Part shown: piece by piece, positions 28,033 through 37,362 of the stretch
Numbering within the stretch: the stretch's first letter is position 1
How the letters are laid out: each line of letters starts with the position of its first letter
DNA from: Symsagittifera roscoffensis
Lineage: Eukaryota > Xenacoelomorpha > Acoela > Convolutidae
DNA: 64,000 bases
Assembly: GCF_963678635.1 (NCBI RefSeq)
Contig: NC_087069.1
Span: forward strand, 41,375,883-41,439,882
Reading direction: 5' to 3'
The notes under the pieces: generated by a model
Database searches by the model: none
What the model saw: the letters and a program-made list of their open reading frames with translations, nothing else
Told to the model about the DNA's origin: nothing
Position numbers and translations under genes: made by a program

Positions 28033-31000
28033 TTATTCCATCATTTCTCCATCCTGATGTTCAGCGTCACTGTCTTCCAGGACTTTCTCTAACATGTCCA
28101 GAGAGTTGCGGGCCGTGCCCCAACCCTCCTGTTCCAGCAGCCTCGGTTTGCAACAAGGTAGCAAGTCCACATTCACCTTCTGCTCCCGGTTCCTGCAAAA
28201 GCTGTTGTGAAGACATAGGCTCACGTTTCGTTCTAGGTCAGCTCTTAAGACCTCTTTCTTCTCCTCTTCAGTAACACAAGGCGTTCCAGCTACCCGCTTT
28301 ACCGCTGTGGTGACCGCGTTTCTGTGCGTCAAGAATGCTCGTTTATAGGCTCCTGGTCCTATATCTAGCTGGAAAGATTGATAGGCTTCCGTGTTCTTTG
28401 ACATGTGACGCTTCGCGCGTTCGTACATCCAAGATGTCATCACTGCACGGAACCAAGGCATCAATCTTTGCCTTGACCATATTTTTTCAATGGCTTTAGG
28501 TATCCTCAGAACCTTGCAGGTGGTTCTGAAAAGATCCAATTCATGACTCATATTCGCGTTGATCAACTGCTCAGGAGTCGGCACGGCCGTCTCCTGCTGA
28601 CTTGTGTCCGCGTTAGCCTCCAACCATCTCACTGCTAGCATGGCGCTAACCACCACCATTGCCACTTGTTGATTCTGATCGGGCAACCCCGTGGAGTACA
28701 ATTCCTCCACGTCCCATACTAGGATCAGATTCCCGCGTTTGGGGTACCACAACGTCTGCGCCAAGCAGTGGCAAGGATACTCCCCATGGGTTCTCACTAT
28801 GTTCCTTCGGGTCCGATACCCTGAGGCTCCCAGCAACTGTTCCACTTCCATCAGAATTCTATGTAAATCGTCTTTCTCTTCTATGGTAGGGAATTCAGTG
28901 GGTAACGCTCCACTCGCTTTCTGTTTCTGGAACTCACTCACGTTACCTTCGTTCAGTCTCATGAGCTCTTCACCCACAACGTCTTGCAACTCGCCTTCGG
29001 ATCTCTTCGGGACTGCCCGAAAGATCTTTGCCAACAAGTCATATGACCTTTCTGACATTCTGGCCAACCTCACGCACTTTGGCACAGAGAAAAGTTGGTC
29101 AACCAACACTTGTTGCGTCCTCGCATCCATTACCACCATGTGCGTAGGATACTTGCTATTACAATATGGCGCGGAGCTTGAACCCACCATATATTTTGAA
29201 CCAGTAGGTCTGTGATAGGCTTCACTATCCTTCAGATTCATTTCATTTTCTAGAGCTTCTCGCCAGCCTCCAATCTTCTGCTCTGTCTGCAATGCTCCAG
29301 GGAATATTTCCACGCTGAGGGACGTCACTAGCTCATGGGCACGCTCCAGGCGCTCGAGCGATTCTATCGAACTCGTCATGCTACAAAATCCCAAGGCTGT
29401 GATCAGGTTTACGTCCGTCACCCCATGGCAGTCCGCGACCAACTCCATGGCACTCTTATCTGACATGCTCAATCTCCCGTACAGTCGTGCCAGTTGTCGA
29501 TGCTGCTCGCTCAGCGTAATCAGGCAGTGTCCCAGGTTATAAACATGTCCTTCCATCCCACTGTGTTGAGCCAAGCATGTGCCTTGCTTCAACCAATTAC
29601 TCGGTGTACCTTCCTCGGACAGCTCCGTGGACGGGTTGCTCTTCCTCTTCGTCAATTTCATGGCCAGCAGGTGATGTATCATGGCCAGATCATGTAAACT
29701 CGCATCATCATCCCGGTCTAACATGATATCCGCGGTCTTGTCCCAGATTAAGCCTGCGTTAGGATGGGGACACCAGGAAGGCTTCATGAGTTCCCACATC
29801 ACTACTAGACTGGTTTTCAAGGGACCGTCCCAAGAACCACAATCAAAACTCACTTGCCCTTTTAGCTCGGGAATCGAGGGTTCGACCACTCGTTCTTCCA
29901 AAATAATTCCCAGCTTGGGTTGTTCCACCATCAGCATTCCGATTTCCTTAATTCGTTCAACCCAGAAGTTGAGCACTGTGACTTGCTCATAGTCGAAGTA
30001 CGCTTCCCTGGCTTCTTCGTTCACGAAGGGATTATACGCCATCCCCGGTATGCCAGACACATATTGGAACGACTTCAGTTTCCCTAGTGTTGCAAACTCT
30101 TTTTGTCCTCTGACCGCTTCAATCAACTCTCGGCTCACTTTCAATTCTTTGTTGGAGTATCTTCTCACCTCTTCCAACTTGCGATAGCTTTCCATATCAT
30201 TCGACTCCTTGCTTGGCACGGTCAATGGCATGTCCTGATATAGCTCTAGGAGTGCCCTAAGGAAGTTGCTTTCACAATCAACTCCCTTTTGCCGAATGAT
30301 CTTTATACATTCTCCCAACACAGGAGTGGGGATACGATCCACCACGAACCTGACAAAGCAAAGGGCATCCTTACGCTTAGCCCATGCTATCGCTGAATCG
30401 TCTTTCGAAATCAATGCTTGTAGAGCTTCCAACAATTCTAGCTCTTGTTCTCGTGATCTCGAATCATTACTGGCTTCATACTCCGCCTTTTTGATGCCCA
30501 TCAGGCACCAAGCCAACCGTACTTGCAGATCAGTTCTCACGCAAGGATGAGCCAGGTATGCTGCTAACTTCGCAGGTGCATTCATCGTCTCATCGAAGTA
30601 TTTCTGGAGGGCCGCCCTCCAAGAAATCTCTAGCAGTTTTTCCAATCCAATTTCATTCGCTTCTGATGACATCACTGTGCCATACTCTCTTCGATTGAAG
30701 TTAGAGTTCTCCGTAAGCCCTTTCAGATATTCTTGCATGGCTCGCTTCTCGCTCCAAGCCATCAGGTGCCCTCTCGCGGAGTTCCTCGCTTTCAACATCT
30801 CCACATAACCCCCTGCCGGATCTCCCATGTGGACCGATTCCGGCACAGTTATTCGACTGTACTCGACCACGTCGAGCTGTCCTTCCAGTTTCAACTTGGC
30901 CATGTTGATTCGCGAGGGCCTATAATCTTCAAGTCCTCCAGATCCACATTGACTGATGATTTCCATTTCTAACTTAGTGTCCGCCAGGGTTCGCGCCGTC

Positions 31001-34000
31001 TTCTTCGATCTAGTGGCGGTTACGGTCAGACCTGCCAAGAGCATAGGGGGTATCAGATTCTCTTTTTCTCCCCCTGTCAGCGTTGCGCTATCTCCTTGCC
31101 CGCTCTCGCCTGAACGACCTGCGCTCGTTAAAGAGGTCACCACTGCGCTGGCTCTCGACTTCACCACTCTCGGGTTCATGGCTCGACTTCCTGTTTTCCC
31201 TTTTAGTCGCTTCAGCCCTTTCCTGGCTCGTCTGACAGGTAATTTCTTTGCAACATGCTGATCATCGGCACTGTCTTCTGTTACTGACTCGGTCAGAACA
31301 TCCGACTCCATGGAGCTCACTATTTTCTCCAGGACCTCACGCATGATGGGTTGGTTCAATCCCACCTTCATTATGGACTGCGTCCCATATCGCCTTATCA
31401 CGTCCCATGATTTCTCCATAAAATTCACTCGGCTCCAGATTGCTCCTATCTTGCCTTCCAGCTCCATTTGATATCTTTCCCATTCCTCTTCTGCTAACGT
31501 GCTGAGAAACGATATCTTCATCGACTCTTCGATTTTCCTCCTCCTCGGTGATTCATGAAGCAGTTTCTGCGGATCCCTGCTTCGGCACTCTCTAGCCTGG
31601 CTTATTGGGTCTATCGGAGATAGATCGGCCGACGCCTCCTTTGTAGGAGACATGAAGGACGATGGTGCCATCAACAATAAACTCCCATCGACTTCCCCAT
31701 CGTCGTCTTCACTGAACCGGTATTCTAGCAAGTCCCTTTCCAACGCTCCTAGATCGGTCTCTCCCGGTTTCTCCGTCTTACTTCCGGTCCCGTCATCGTT
31801 ATCGTCCTGATCCATCAATTCATCGTCGTCCGTGTCAGGTCTCGGCTTAGGTCCCGAGGGTCCTTGTCGTGCGTTCACGCCCGAATCCGGCCGAGCCGGT
31901 ACGGCCATGTCTCCTGCGTGATAAAACAATTCATCATCGACCAGGAATTCTACCAACTCCTCGCCATGCGGGGCCAGGTCTTCTATCGTTATATATGAGC
32001 CTCCTCTGCTCTCTCTTGCCACCTCCAGCATCACTACTTTCGCTTCTCCTGACCACTTCAGTCTCGATAAGTCATCCGCGGAAGAATACACTTCGTTCCA
32101 CGTTTCAGCCGAGACCTCTGGTCTCCTGGAGGGCAGTGCCTTGATCTTTTTCCTGCTCCAGGCATCGGGGCATGAGAAGTCAAACGTATGCGCGGCGGCA
32201 GCGTTCCAGCTGATGAAGCGCGGCTCCATCCCTCCACTCCACTTCAACATTCTCTTCTCTGCGTCACGAGCTGCTCCGATACGAGGGGCAATGATGGGAG
32301 ATGTGACTCCCAACAACATCCTCCTTATCGGTGGATATCGAGGGCATTGGTCCGGCAGCGGCCTGGACCCAGGAAGCCATGTTTGTTGATTCTCTTTCGC
32401 GTGGGCATAGGCTCCTGGCAATTGAGGTACTCCCACAGCCTCTCCCGTATCTTTCACCACTGGTCTCAAATTCCAAAGTTTTGGGTTAAACTGGATGTGG
32501 GACAGATCCTCACGGCCCATTCGGCATTTGAAGTGGTTGTTGAAGTCCATCAACACCCAGCCTGGCTCTGCTATTCTTCCGAACAGCCTATCGTCGCTAG
32601 CCAGTTTTCTCAGTTCACTCTGCTCTACCCAATTCAGCACGGAACAATCCACTACTGAGACCAGGTTGACGTATAACACTGAATTCCTGTACGCTTTAAC
32701 TTGCACATCCGGGAACGCAAAAGACATCACCGGTCCATACACCACTGTGACGAATTCCCTCAGTCCGTGGACCAGAGCCAACGGATCAATCCGCATCATG
32801 ACAGCCAAGTCCGTTGGTAAGGGCATGCCACAATACTGCTTGCATTCGCCTGCGTTCGTCGCCACCTTGTCTTCTCCCATGACGCTTCTGTTCTGTTGCA
32901 AGAGGTATTGAAGCAGGAGAGTCCTCCAGTCTTTCATCATCTTGAGCGAGGCGGTTTCCAACTGTGCATTGAACTCACGACTGGGTCCCTGTAGTTGTTC
33001 AGGGTAACGCAACAGCACAAGCAAGTCTCCCAGTCGACCGTAGGTCATGGCAATCAGAGTCAGGAGTCCATCCAATCTCAAATCTGCCAATGCTTGGGTA
33101 AAGAGGTTTGCCGGTCCTTTCACAAAGTTTTCATGACCAAATGTCACGTATAAGGCTAGCACCAGGCCAATCGACAACTTCCTGATGTCTTTGACGAAAC
33201 TCGCGATCAGGTTCCTAGATGCCTTCGGATAGCATGTCGATAGGAAAGATGGCGTCCATCCCACTCCCATTCCTCCCAAGATAGCATCTGATCGTTCATA
33301 CTGTGCCTTCGTGGCCAGCACGTCAGCTTGGAACTTGTCCAGCGACATCGTGTTTACGTCTTGCATCAGTTTCAACATCTTGCCTCCAGCCAACTCCCGG
33401 GCATCAAATAGATTCTTCAGATACACGTGTATTTCTTTAATTATTGCCGGCGCATGCTCAAACGCGTCCTCACCCAAGGTGCACAGCCTTGGTGACAGAT
33501 ACAACCATATGTTGTTGTGCGGCTTCGTACGCAAAGCCATTGCCATGAGGTCCTCCTCCGCTGACGTCATGTTCTTTCTGATCATCCTTCCCTGCTCATT
33601 CTCTGCATGATCCATCTGTCTGAACCAGAGATCATCAGCCACCTGCTGTACTAACAGATGATCGTCATCTACCCCTGGTCTTAACTTCAGTAATCTGGCG
33701 AAGTTGGACAGCTCCAACCCCAGAACTTCATCTAGCACCAACCGAGTTGTGCTACAATCTCTGAGCCCCTGTATGGCATTCGAAATGTCAGCCCAAACGG
33801 CGGGAAGCTCAGATCGGGACGGATAGTAATTGTCCGGGTCCACTACTCTGTTCGGGACAGGAATTATCACGTTAAATATCCCCTCTGCTATCGTTGTGAC
33901 CATTGTGTACACAAATTGAAGGGGTTCTGGCAACGCAGCGTAGCCTGGTGACAATACAAAGACCACCTTCACCACATTCATGGTGAAGCGTTGTCTTGCT

Positions 34001-35256
34001 GCTGCCTCTACCTCGGCCATCGCCGAGAGCAGTGTCATTATCGCCTCCCCTATAACCTCGTTACTCGGGATCGACCCATCCGTCAGACGTGACAATAAGC
34101 CTCTGCTTTGTAGATGATCATTTGAGCCTGCAACCACTATCACCTGCGGCTCCATGCTGACCACCCTTCGTACACTTATCATCATGCCTATCGCCTGTCC
34201 CCAGTCCAGTTTAGGCGCCGTCAAGAAGATCACATCGGGCCAAAAGAGAGAACGGGGCGTGTAGAGATAATCGGAGCCGGCCACAATCAGATATTTTGCA
34301 GCCTTCATGTCCAAGGGATCATAAGCTGCAAAAAGGCCATCGCCTACTGGGTCCTTCAGATTCCCATATCTCTTATCGTCTCCAACCACTGTTATAGTTC
34401 GGGGGTAGTCCCTCGAATACTCGCCAGGCGTCTGACCGGGTGGTTTAGCAAATTGTCTGTACATCTTGTGATGCTTGTTGTTGGGCTTGTTCTCCGTCTG
34501 GAATTTGCCCTTGCGAGCAGGTGGTGTCCTTTCCCGGGTCCTATCTCGAACGTCGGTGAGTGACCGGGTGTTTAGAGGTCCAAAGGTATTGTCATGAGGT
34601 AATCCATCCAGGTCTACATGTCGGAGTGAGGTCGATGAGCTGAATTTCTCCTGCTCTGCTAGCAGCCAATCCACGCCCGGTATCCGATAAAGTCGCGACA
34701 CTGTGGGACTTTCTCCGCCAGTCATTCTCATTGCATCCTCCCGACACGTCAAGGTATTCATGTTCAACTTCGCCGACATGTCCGTCTTATACTGACCCCA
34801 ATGACTAGGATCTGATCTATTCCAAAGCAGCCTGCTGCCTGATTCGATTCCCTCCGCTGGCACGGTACTTGCAGACGGTCCTGCTGTCGAAGCAGGATTT
34901 GTCGTGGCAGGCGAATCGTTCCTCCTAGACGCGGTCTGGGAGTTATTCCTGTTGTTCTGTTCCACCGATCTGCCGAGTCGGCTTCCAATCGATTGCGGCC
35001 TGGGAGGAGGAGCAGTCCCTAGCCTGTCTCTCACGTTTGAGCTCGGAGCGACGGTTACGGCTCCAACCGTCTCCGTTGCCAAGGGCCCTAGACGGCTGGC
35101 GAGGGATTCGGGCACGGTTGCCCTTATTCTACTCCCTCCGGTCGAATTGGTCCGAGCCAAAGAACCGGTCGCCCTCGACTCTTGCTCCGCTTCCCTCAAT
35201 TGTGTCTGAAACACATCGTTAATCCAATGCCTCCCTCGTTGGGTATTGAAGTGCAC
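28033..35256 (-). CDS. Element 1 giant accessory protein, 2407-codon uninterrupted part
   Basis: Open for 2407 codons on the coding strand, in the same frame as 36129-35263 and parted from it only by a TAA at 35265-35263. Residues 1-18 finish the SGNH domain (DGVHFNTQRGR supplies the block V Asp/His). Residues 20-280 are Ser/Pro/Arg-rich. Residues about 280-490 look like a second, degenerate SGNH-like fold (VAGSDYLY, then VIVVAGSNDHLQS as block III). An acidic patch lies near residue 1145 and a basic patch (RRARKGLKRLKGK) near 1340. The C-terminal 1000 residues are mostly helical with scattered Cys/His. There is no signal peptide or membrane segment, so it is not an envelope protein. I do not recognise it otherwise. 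Confidence 0.75.
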   Translation of the reverse strand: MHFNTQRGRHWINDVFQTQLREAEQESRATGSLARTNSTGGSRIRATVPESLASRLGPLATETVGAVTVAPSSNVRDRLGTAPPPRPQSIGSRLGRSVEQNNRNNSQTASRRNDSPATTNPASTAGPSASTVPAEGIESGSRLLWNRSDPSHWGQYKTDMSAKLNMNTLTCREDAMRMTGGESPTVSRLYRIPGVDWLLAEQEKFSSSTSLRHVDLDGLPHDNTFGPLNTRSLTDVRDRTRERTPPARKGKFQTENKPNNKHHKMYRQFAKPPGQTPGEYSRDYPRTITVVGDDKRYGNLKDPVGDGLFAAYDPLDMKAAKYLIVAGSDYLYTPRSLFWPDVIFLTAPKLDWGQAIGMMISVRRVVSMEPQVIVVAGSNDHLQSRGLLSRLTDGSIPSNEVIGEAIMTLLSAMAEVEAAARQRFTMNVVKVVFVLSPGYAALPEPLQFVYTMVTTIAEGIFNVIIPVPNRVVDPDNYYPSRSELPAVWADISNAIQGLRDCSTTRLVLDEVLGLELSNFARLLKLRPGVDDDHLLVQQVADDLWFRQMDHAENEQGRMIRKNMTSAEEDLMAMALRTKPHNNIWLYLSPRLCTLGEDAFEHAPAIIKEIHVYLKNLFDARELAGGKMLKLMQDVNTMSLDKFQADVLATKAQYERSDAILGGMGVGWTPSFLSTCYPKASRNLIASFVKDIRKLSIGLVLALYVTFGHENFVKGPANLFTQALADLRLDGLLTLIAMTYGRLGDLLVLLRYPEQLQGPSREFNAQLETASLKMMKDWRTLLLQYLLQQNRSVMGEDKVATNAGECKQYCGMPLPTDLAVMMRIDPLALVHGLREFVTVVYGPVMSFAFPDVQVKAYRNSVLYVNLVSVVDCSVLNWVEQSELRKLASDDRLFGRIAEPGWVLMDFNNHFKCRMGREDLSHIQFNPKLWNLRPVVKDTGEAVGVPQLPGAYAHAKENQQTWLPGSRPLPDQCPRYPPIRRMLLGVTSPIIAPRIGAARDAEKRMLKWSGGMEPRFISWNAAAAHTFDFSCPDAWSRKKIKALPSRRPEVSAETWNEVYSSADDLSRLKWSGEAKVVMLEVARESRGGSYITIEDLAPHGEELVEFLVDDELFYHAGDMAVPARPDSGVNARQGPSGPKPRPDTDDDELMDQDDNDDGTGSKTEKPGETDLGALERDLLEYRFSEDDDGEVDGSLLLMAPSSFMSPTKEASADLSPIDPISQARECRSRDPQKLLHESPRRRKIEESMKISFLSTLAEEEWERYQMELEGKIGAIWSRVNFMEKSWDVIRRYGTQSIMKVGLNQPIMREVLEKIVSSMESDVLTESVTEDSADDQHVAKKLPVRRARKGLKRLKGKTGSRAMNPRVVKSRASAVVTSLTSAGRSGESGQGDSATLTGGEKENLIPPMLLAGLTVTATRSKKTARTLADTKLEMEIISQCGSGGLEDYRPSRINMAKLKLEGQLDVVEYSRITVPESVHMGDPAGGYVEMLKARNSARGHLMAWSEKRAMQEYLKGLTENSNFNRREYGTVMSSEANEIGLEKLLEISWRAALQKYFDETMNAPAKLAAYLAHPCVRTDLQVRLAWCLMGIKKAEYEASNDSRSREQELELLEALQALISKDDSAIAWAKRKDALCFVRFVVDRIPTPVLGECIKIIRQKGVDCESNFLRALLELYQDMPLTVPSKESNDMESYRKLEEVRRYSNKELKVSRELIEAVRGQKEFATLGKLKSFQYVSGIPGMAYNPFVNEEAREAYFDYEQVTVLNFWVERIKEIGMLMVEQPKLGIILEERVVEPSIPELKGQVSFDCGSWDGPLKTSLVVMWELMKPSWCPHPNAGLIWDKTADIMLDRDDDASLHDLAMIHHLLAMKLTKRKSNPSTELSEEGTPSNWLKQGTCLAQHSGMEGHVYNLGHCLITLSEQHRQLARLYGRLSMSDKSAMELVADCHGVTDVNLITALGFCSMTSSIESLERLERAHELVTSLSVEIFPGALQTEQKIGGWREALENEMNLKDSEAYHRPTGSKYMVGSSSAPYCNSKYPTHMVVMDARTQQVLVDQLFSVPKCVRLARMSERSYDLLAKIFRAVPKRSEGELQDVVGEELMRLNEGNVSEFQKQKASGALPTEFPTIEEKDDLHRILMEVEQLLGASGYRTRRNIVRTHGEYPCHCLAQTLWYPKRGNLILVWDVEELYSTGLPDQNQQVAMVVVSAMLAVRWLEANADTSQQETAVPTPEQLINANMSHELDLFRTTCKVLRIPKAIEKIWSRQRLMPWFRAVMTSWMYERAKRHMSKNTEAYQSFQLDIGPGAYKRAFLTHRNAVTTAVKRVAGTPCVTEEEKKEVLRADLERNVSLCLHNSFCRNREQKVNVDLLPCCKPRLLEQEGWGTARNSLDMLEKVLEDSDAEHQDGEMME

Positions 35257-35262
35257 TCCATC

Positions 35263-36129
35263 TTAAGTGAGCGCGATGTGGTCAGTCATGCGCAGCATAT
35301 TTTCGAGATCCAGGAGTCGCAACTCGCCAGGGTTGTTTCTCACCAGACTGCGGGTCATTTCATTCCACCGCGTCACGTTGCCATTCATGAAATCTGCAGC
35401 TATGGTGCCCACCAAAGGATTTGGTGGTATCGTGCACAGGATCACGAGCTTGGGTCTGTACTTTTCTTTCAATTCGTTCAAGAGACACACCAATAGAGGT
35501 TCCCACTTGTTCTCCGGAGTCACGGGGGCTCTCGAGACGTCATTGGTCCCCAGCATTATTATTAATGTATCCAAATGATCCTCGCTCTGGAACTCCATCA
35601 TTTTGATGACCTGAGCCACTGAGGCTCCTCCAAAGGACAGAATGGTAGTCTGACCATAGACGAAGATCTCCTTCAGATCTCTCACCAAACTGTCTCCAAT
35701 GATCAAATGGCGACTCCCTGGGGGAATTACCTGGTCGTTCGTGGCGGGGTTCCAGCTCATGTCATTCAGGCAGGCTCGAGGATGCTCGGCTGGCACTTGC
35801 GTGAACTGATGACGTGCCATCAGATTCTTCCTGATGTCTACCACGCGAGACTTCTCAAAGACTCCACCAGGCGCAGAACACGCTATCGTGCGGGTTGTTC
35901 GCTCCGAGCTATTTGATGAATGATCACGACGTTGGGAAGGAACGATCCTAACCAGTGTCCGCTCAGTGCCTCTGTTGATCTCATCCATTGCGGCTCTGGC
36001 CACTTGGTTAAATGATTCCTGAAATTGAGGAGCTAGATAGGTGTCAGAAGGGTCTGGTATCGTGAACCTCTGACTCGAAGCAGACGGTCGTGTCTGCTGA
36101 GGAGCCTCGGGCCTCCTTGATGCACGCAA
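35263..36129 (-). CDS. Element 1 accessory protein, SGNH (GDSL) hydrolase part
   Basis: On the coding strand this frame carries HLIIGDSLVRDL (block I with Ser), LSFGGASVAQV (block II with Gly), LIIMLGTNDVSR (block III with Asn) and VILCTIPPNP. Block V (DGVHF) follows after the single TAA at 35265-35263. All four catalytic-block residues are therefore present if the stop is ignored. SGNH proteins are esterases or lipases acting on acyl groups; the substrate here is unknown. The frame continues upstream of 36129 without a start (QETAQELCASRG). A frameshift near 36190-36210 links it to the N-terminal part. Confidence 0.8.
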   Translation of the reverse strand: MRASRRPEAPQQTRPSASSQRFTIPDPSDTYLAPQFQESFNQVARAAMDEINRGTERTLVRIVPSQRRDHSSNSSERTTRTIACSAPGGVFEKSRVVDIRKNLMARHQFTQVPAEHPRACLNDMSWNPATNDQVIPPGSRHLIIGDSLVRDLKEIFVYGQTTILSFGGASVAQVIKMMEFQSEDHLDTLIIMLGTNDVSRAPVTPENKWEPLLVCLLNELKEKYRPKLVILCTIPPNPLVGTIAADFMNGNVTRWNEMTRSLVRNNPGELRLLDLENMLRMTDHIALT

Positions 36130-36899
36130 ATCCAGAACCTCAGGTCCTCTCGATGCGCACAGCTCCTGCGCTGTTTCCTGGGGCGTGTGTCGTTGGATCC
36201 CTCCGAGGATCTCATGCTCGCCAGGATTTCCGGTGACACTTGGCTCACCTTCGCCATATACAGCTCCTTCAGGTGCTTTATTTCATCCTCCTTGCAGGCC
36301 ACCTGCAGATCTTCAAACTTCTTTTTCCATTCGTCTCTCTCTCGAGCTATCGCCCTGTACTCCTGAAGTTTGGCACACAGCTCACTCTGATCTCTCTCCT
36401 TCTTCTCCAGTGTCTCAATCGTCTCCGACGTCTGGATCTCTATCTCGCTCACTCTCACTCTCTTCAGGGGAGGAGCAGCTGTTGGAGAGTCGACAGAGTG
36501 TGACGGGCCTGGCCCATCACGTTGTCTCTTCGCTCCAATGAGTGGCTGCGCAGGTTGGACGGGTAAGGGCATCTCACCTAGCCGGTGGTCCCTTTGTTCA
36601 CCTAGTCCTGGCTCACGAGCCAGGTCGTGGCCAGACATTTCTCCACGCTTCCATCTCATCAATCGGTTTCGGCCTCTCTCGGCGGTCCCGGACTCACCGA
36701 AGGCCAACATCAACACGACTTCTGTAGGGCGATTCCCTCGACCCTCTCTTCCTAGTGCATTGAGGAGTGCGACCACAAACATCGCCAACCCCGGGTCTTC
36801 TCGTGTGAAATCACAATCGATCAGCCGCTGATAGATCTCGTCTAGAGTTGCTCCTAGACTCGCTGAGAGGAATTCCATGAGTTCGTTCGTGTCAGCCAT
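36033..36899 (-). CDS. Element 1 accessory protein, N-terminal coiled-coil part
   Basis: Starts at ATG 36899 (MADTNELMEF). Residues 1-90 look like a small helical domain. A bipartite-type basic segment follows (KRQRDGPG ... LKRVRV), then a coiled coil at about 130-210 (TLEKKERDQSELCAKLQEY). The genuine frame passes into the SGNH frame near 36200; the last ~60 codons to 36033 are out-of-frame tail. Coiled coil plus esterase recalls the ORF1 proteins of CR1-type LINEs, which suggests an RNA-particle role (inference). Confidence 0.65.
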   Translation of the reverse strand: MADTNELMEFLSASLGATLDEIYQRLIDCDFTREDPGLAMFVVALLNALGREGRGNRPTEVVLMLAFGESGTAERGRNRLMRWKRGEMSGHDLAREPGLGEQRDHRLGEMPLPVQPAQPLIGAKRQRDGPGPSHSVDSPTAAPPLKRVRVSEIEIQTSETIETLEKKERDQSELCAKLQEYRAIARERDEWKKKFEDLQVACKEDEIKHLKELYMAKVSQVSPEILASMRSSEGSNDTRPRKQRRSCAHREDLRFWICVHQGGPRLLSRHDRLLRVRGSRYQTLLTPI

Positions 36900-37362
36900 T
36901 TCTTATCGTGTTGATTCTTGTCGGCGTGTGGATTCTTCTTTTGATTCAATGAATTCAATAAACAATTTCTGATCAATCAAGATCTAAAAAACAAGTCGCG
37001 ATTTAGAACCATCATTTTTGGATACAACATCAATCAATTCTTTAAAACTCTTCATTGAAATTCTTTTCACAATTCTGATTTAAAATTTAGCACCAAGGTG
37101 GATCGTCCACCTTTGCCTTTGTCAAAGTAGCACGAATGTGCGCTGTCACCTTGATGACCTGGAGTGCCCCAGATCTTTTATGACACAAACATAAAACCTA
37201 TCATAACAATTGCATAGCATAGACACATAAACATCACACACCTATACTATCACATAAAAACATAATCCCTAATACTGTGCCTAAAACCTAACCTAACCTA
37301 AAACTTGACTCTAATTCCTATCGAATAACTTAATAAAAACCACTTATCGCCGAGCGCAATTC
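36900..37362 (-). other. Element 1 spacer between pol and the accessory region
   Basis: No reading frame. AT-rich, with a (CCTAA)n-like run at about 37280-37310. The accessory protein must be made from a spliced or internally initiated RNA, or by reinitiation; I could not assign a splice acceptor. Confidence 0.5.

Noticed and set aside
32188-36541. Plus-strand frames of 100-174 codons opposite the accessory region
   Set aside because: Antisense shadows of a strongly biased coding strand; no domain pattern or start context.
28033-36899. Accessory region as a retroviral envelope gene
   Set aside because: No signal peptide, furin-type site or membrane anchor; the N-terminus is a coiled coil and an SGNH hydrolase.
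28033-36899. Accessory region as an independent transposon or virus nested in element 1
   Set aside because: It has the same strand and base composition as gag-pol and no own terminal repeats or target duplication at its borders.
37280-37310. CCTAA-type run as telomeric sequence
   Set aside because: Only about three irregular units inside a retroelement spacer.
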